Source: Pseudomonas sp. Irchel 3H7
Lineage (GTDB): Bacteria > Pseudomonadota > Gammaproteobacteria > Pseudomonadales > Pseudomonadaceae
Assembly: GCF_900187605.1 (NCBI RefSeq)
Contig: NZ_FYEA01000014.1
Location: forward strand, 1 to 64,000
Reading direction: 5' to 3'
Length of the DNA stretch: 64,000 nucleotides
Every line of letters begins with the position of its first letter. Position 1 is the stretch's first letter. Below are positions 63,135 to 64,000 of this stretch, one piece after another. The notes under the pieces were generated by a model. It searched no databases and was not told the DNA's origin. It saw only the letters and a list, made by a program, of their open reading frames with translations. The position numbers and the translations under genes were made by a program.

Positions 63135-64000
<866 letters not shown>

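Overview
The window is chromosomal DNA of a Pseudomonas, most likely the P. fluorescens group. This is inferred from gene content (sensor kinase beside rmuC, the cobalamin operon order, hda/perM-like/purMN, sucCD-lpd), from the many REP elements of the 'GATCGCAGCC..GGCAGCTCCTACA' type, and from high GC with strong third-position bias. Species cannot be fixed from the sequence alone. Most of it is core genome; the more variable pieces are the Rhs gene at the left edge, a lower-GC delta-60 repeat gene near 58 kb, and repeat insertions between genes.

Layout. 1-3.6 kb: 5' part of an Rhs toxin gene with a probable frameshift at its start, then an XRE/unknown/Sel1 operon and a YkvA (DUF1232) gene. 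3.8-7.8 kb: FKBP lipoprotein, and a translationally coupled pair of a membrane-anchored di-haem cytochrome and a catalase-like protein. 7.8-8.5 kb: two tandem tRNA-Val/tRNA-Asp units. 8.6-16.6 kb: rdgC, a bile-acid-symporter-family transporter, a guanidine-II riboswitch with gdx (sugE), an LplT/PlsC fusion, a TDT transporter, a cupin, and a divergent MFS/TetR pair around a long inverted repeat. 16.9-22.3 kb: an SSS-type hybrid sensor kinase (CrbS/MxtR-like), rmuC and a Sel1 gene. 22.3-28.2 kb: a long gene-free stretch, two Pseudomonas-type small genes, fadL, a periplasmic glutathione peroxidase, and a MarR/MFS/small-protein locus with paired palindromic operators.

28.4-37.7 kb is a ten-gene cobalamin operon on the minus strand behind a cobalamin riboswitch: cobO, cobB, bluB, cbiB, cobD, cobQ, cobU, cobT, cobC, cobS. 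It covers corrin-ring amidation and adenosylation, the aminopropanol arm, DMB synthesis and nucleotide-loop assembly. Nearly all junctions overlap by a few bases, so translation is coupled. A REP pair lies inside the 3' end of cobB and another separates cobQ from cobU.

37.9-47.5 kb: an unknown gene, a sorbosone-dehydrogenase-like lipoprotein, two NlpC/P60 lipoproteins, hda, an AI-2E/PerM-family gene and a DUF2066 gene, then purM-purN-DUF3108 divergently. 47.5-52.3 kb: a chemotaxis receptor, amidohydrolase, OsmC and pirin genes, flanked by two related MITE-like repeats. 52.3-60.5 kb: dienelactone hydrolase, htpG, two coupled PaaI thioesterases, a tiny lipoprotein, MAPEG/DUF599, the delta-60 gene and brnQ. 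60.9-64 kb: sucD, sucC and the 3' part of lpd, the tail of the 2-oxoglutarate dehydrogenase/succinyl-CoA synthetase cluster.

The observations most worth a second look are the guanidine-II riboswitch, the MarR operator pair with an overlapping 40-residue membrane peptide, the inverted repeat that covers the ribosome binding site of the TetR-linked exporter, the REP-encoded tail of CobB, the arm-swapped MITE-like repeats, and two DnaA-box dyads of identical geometry. I did not see a clearly new multi-gene defence or secretion system.
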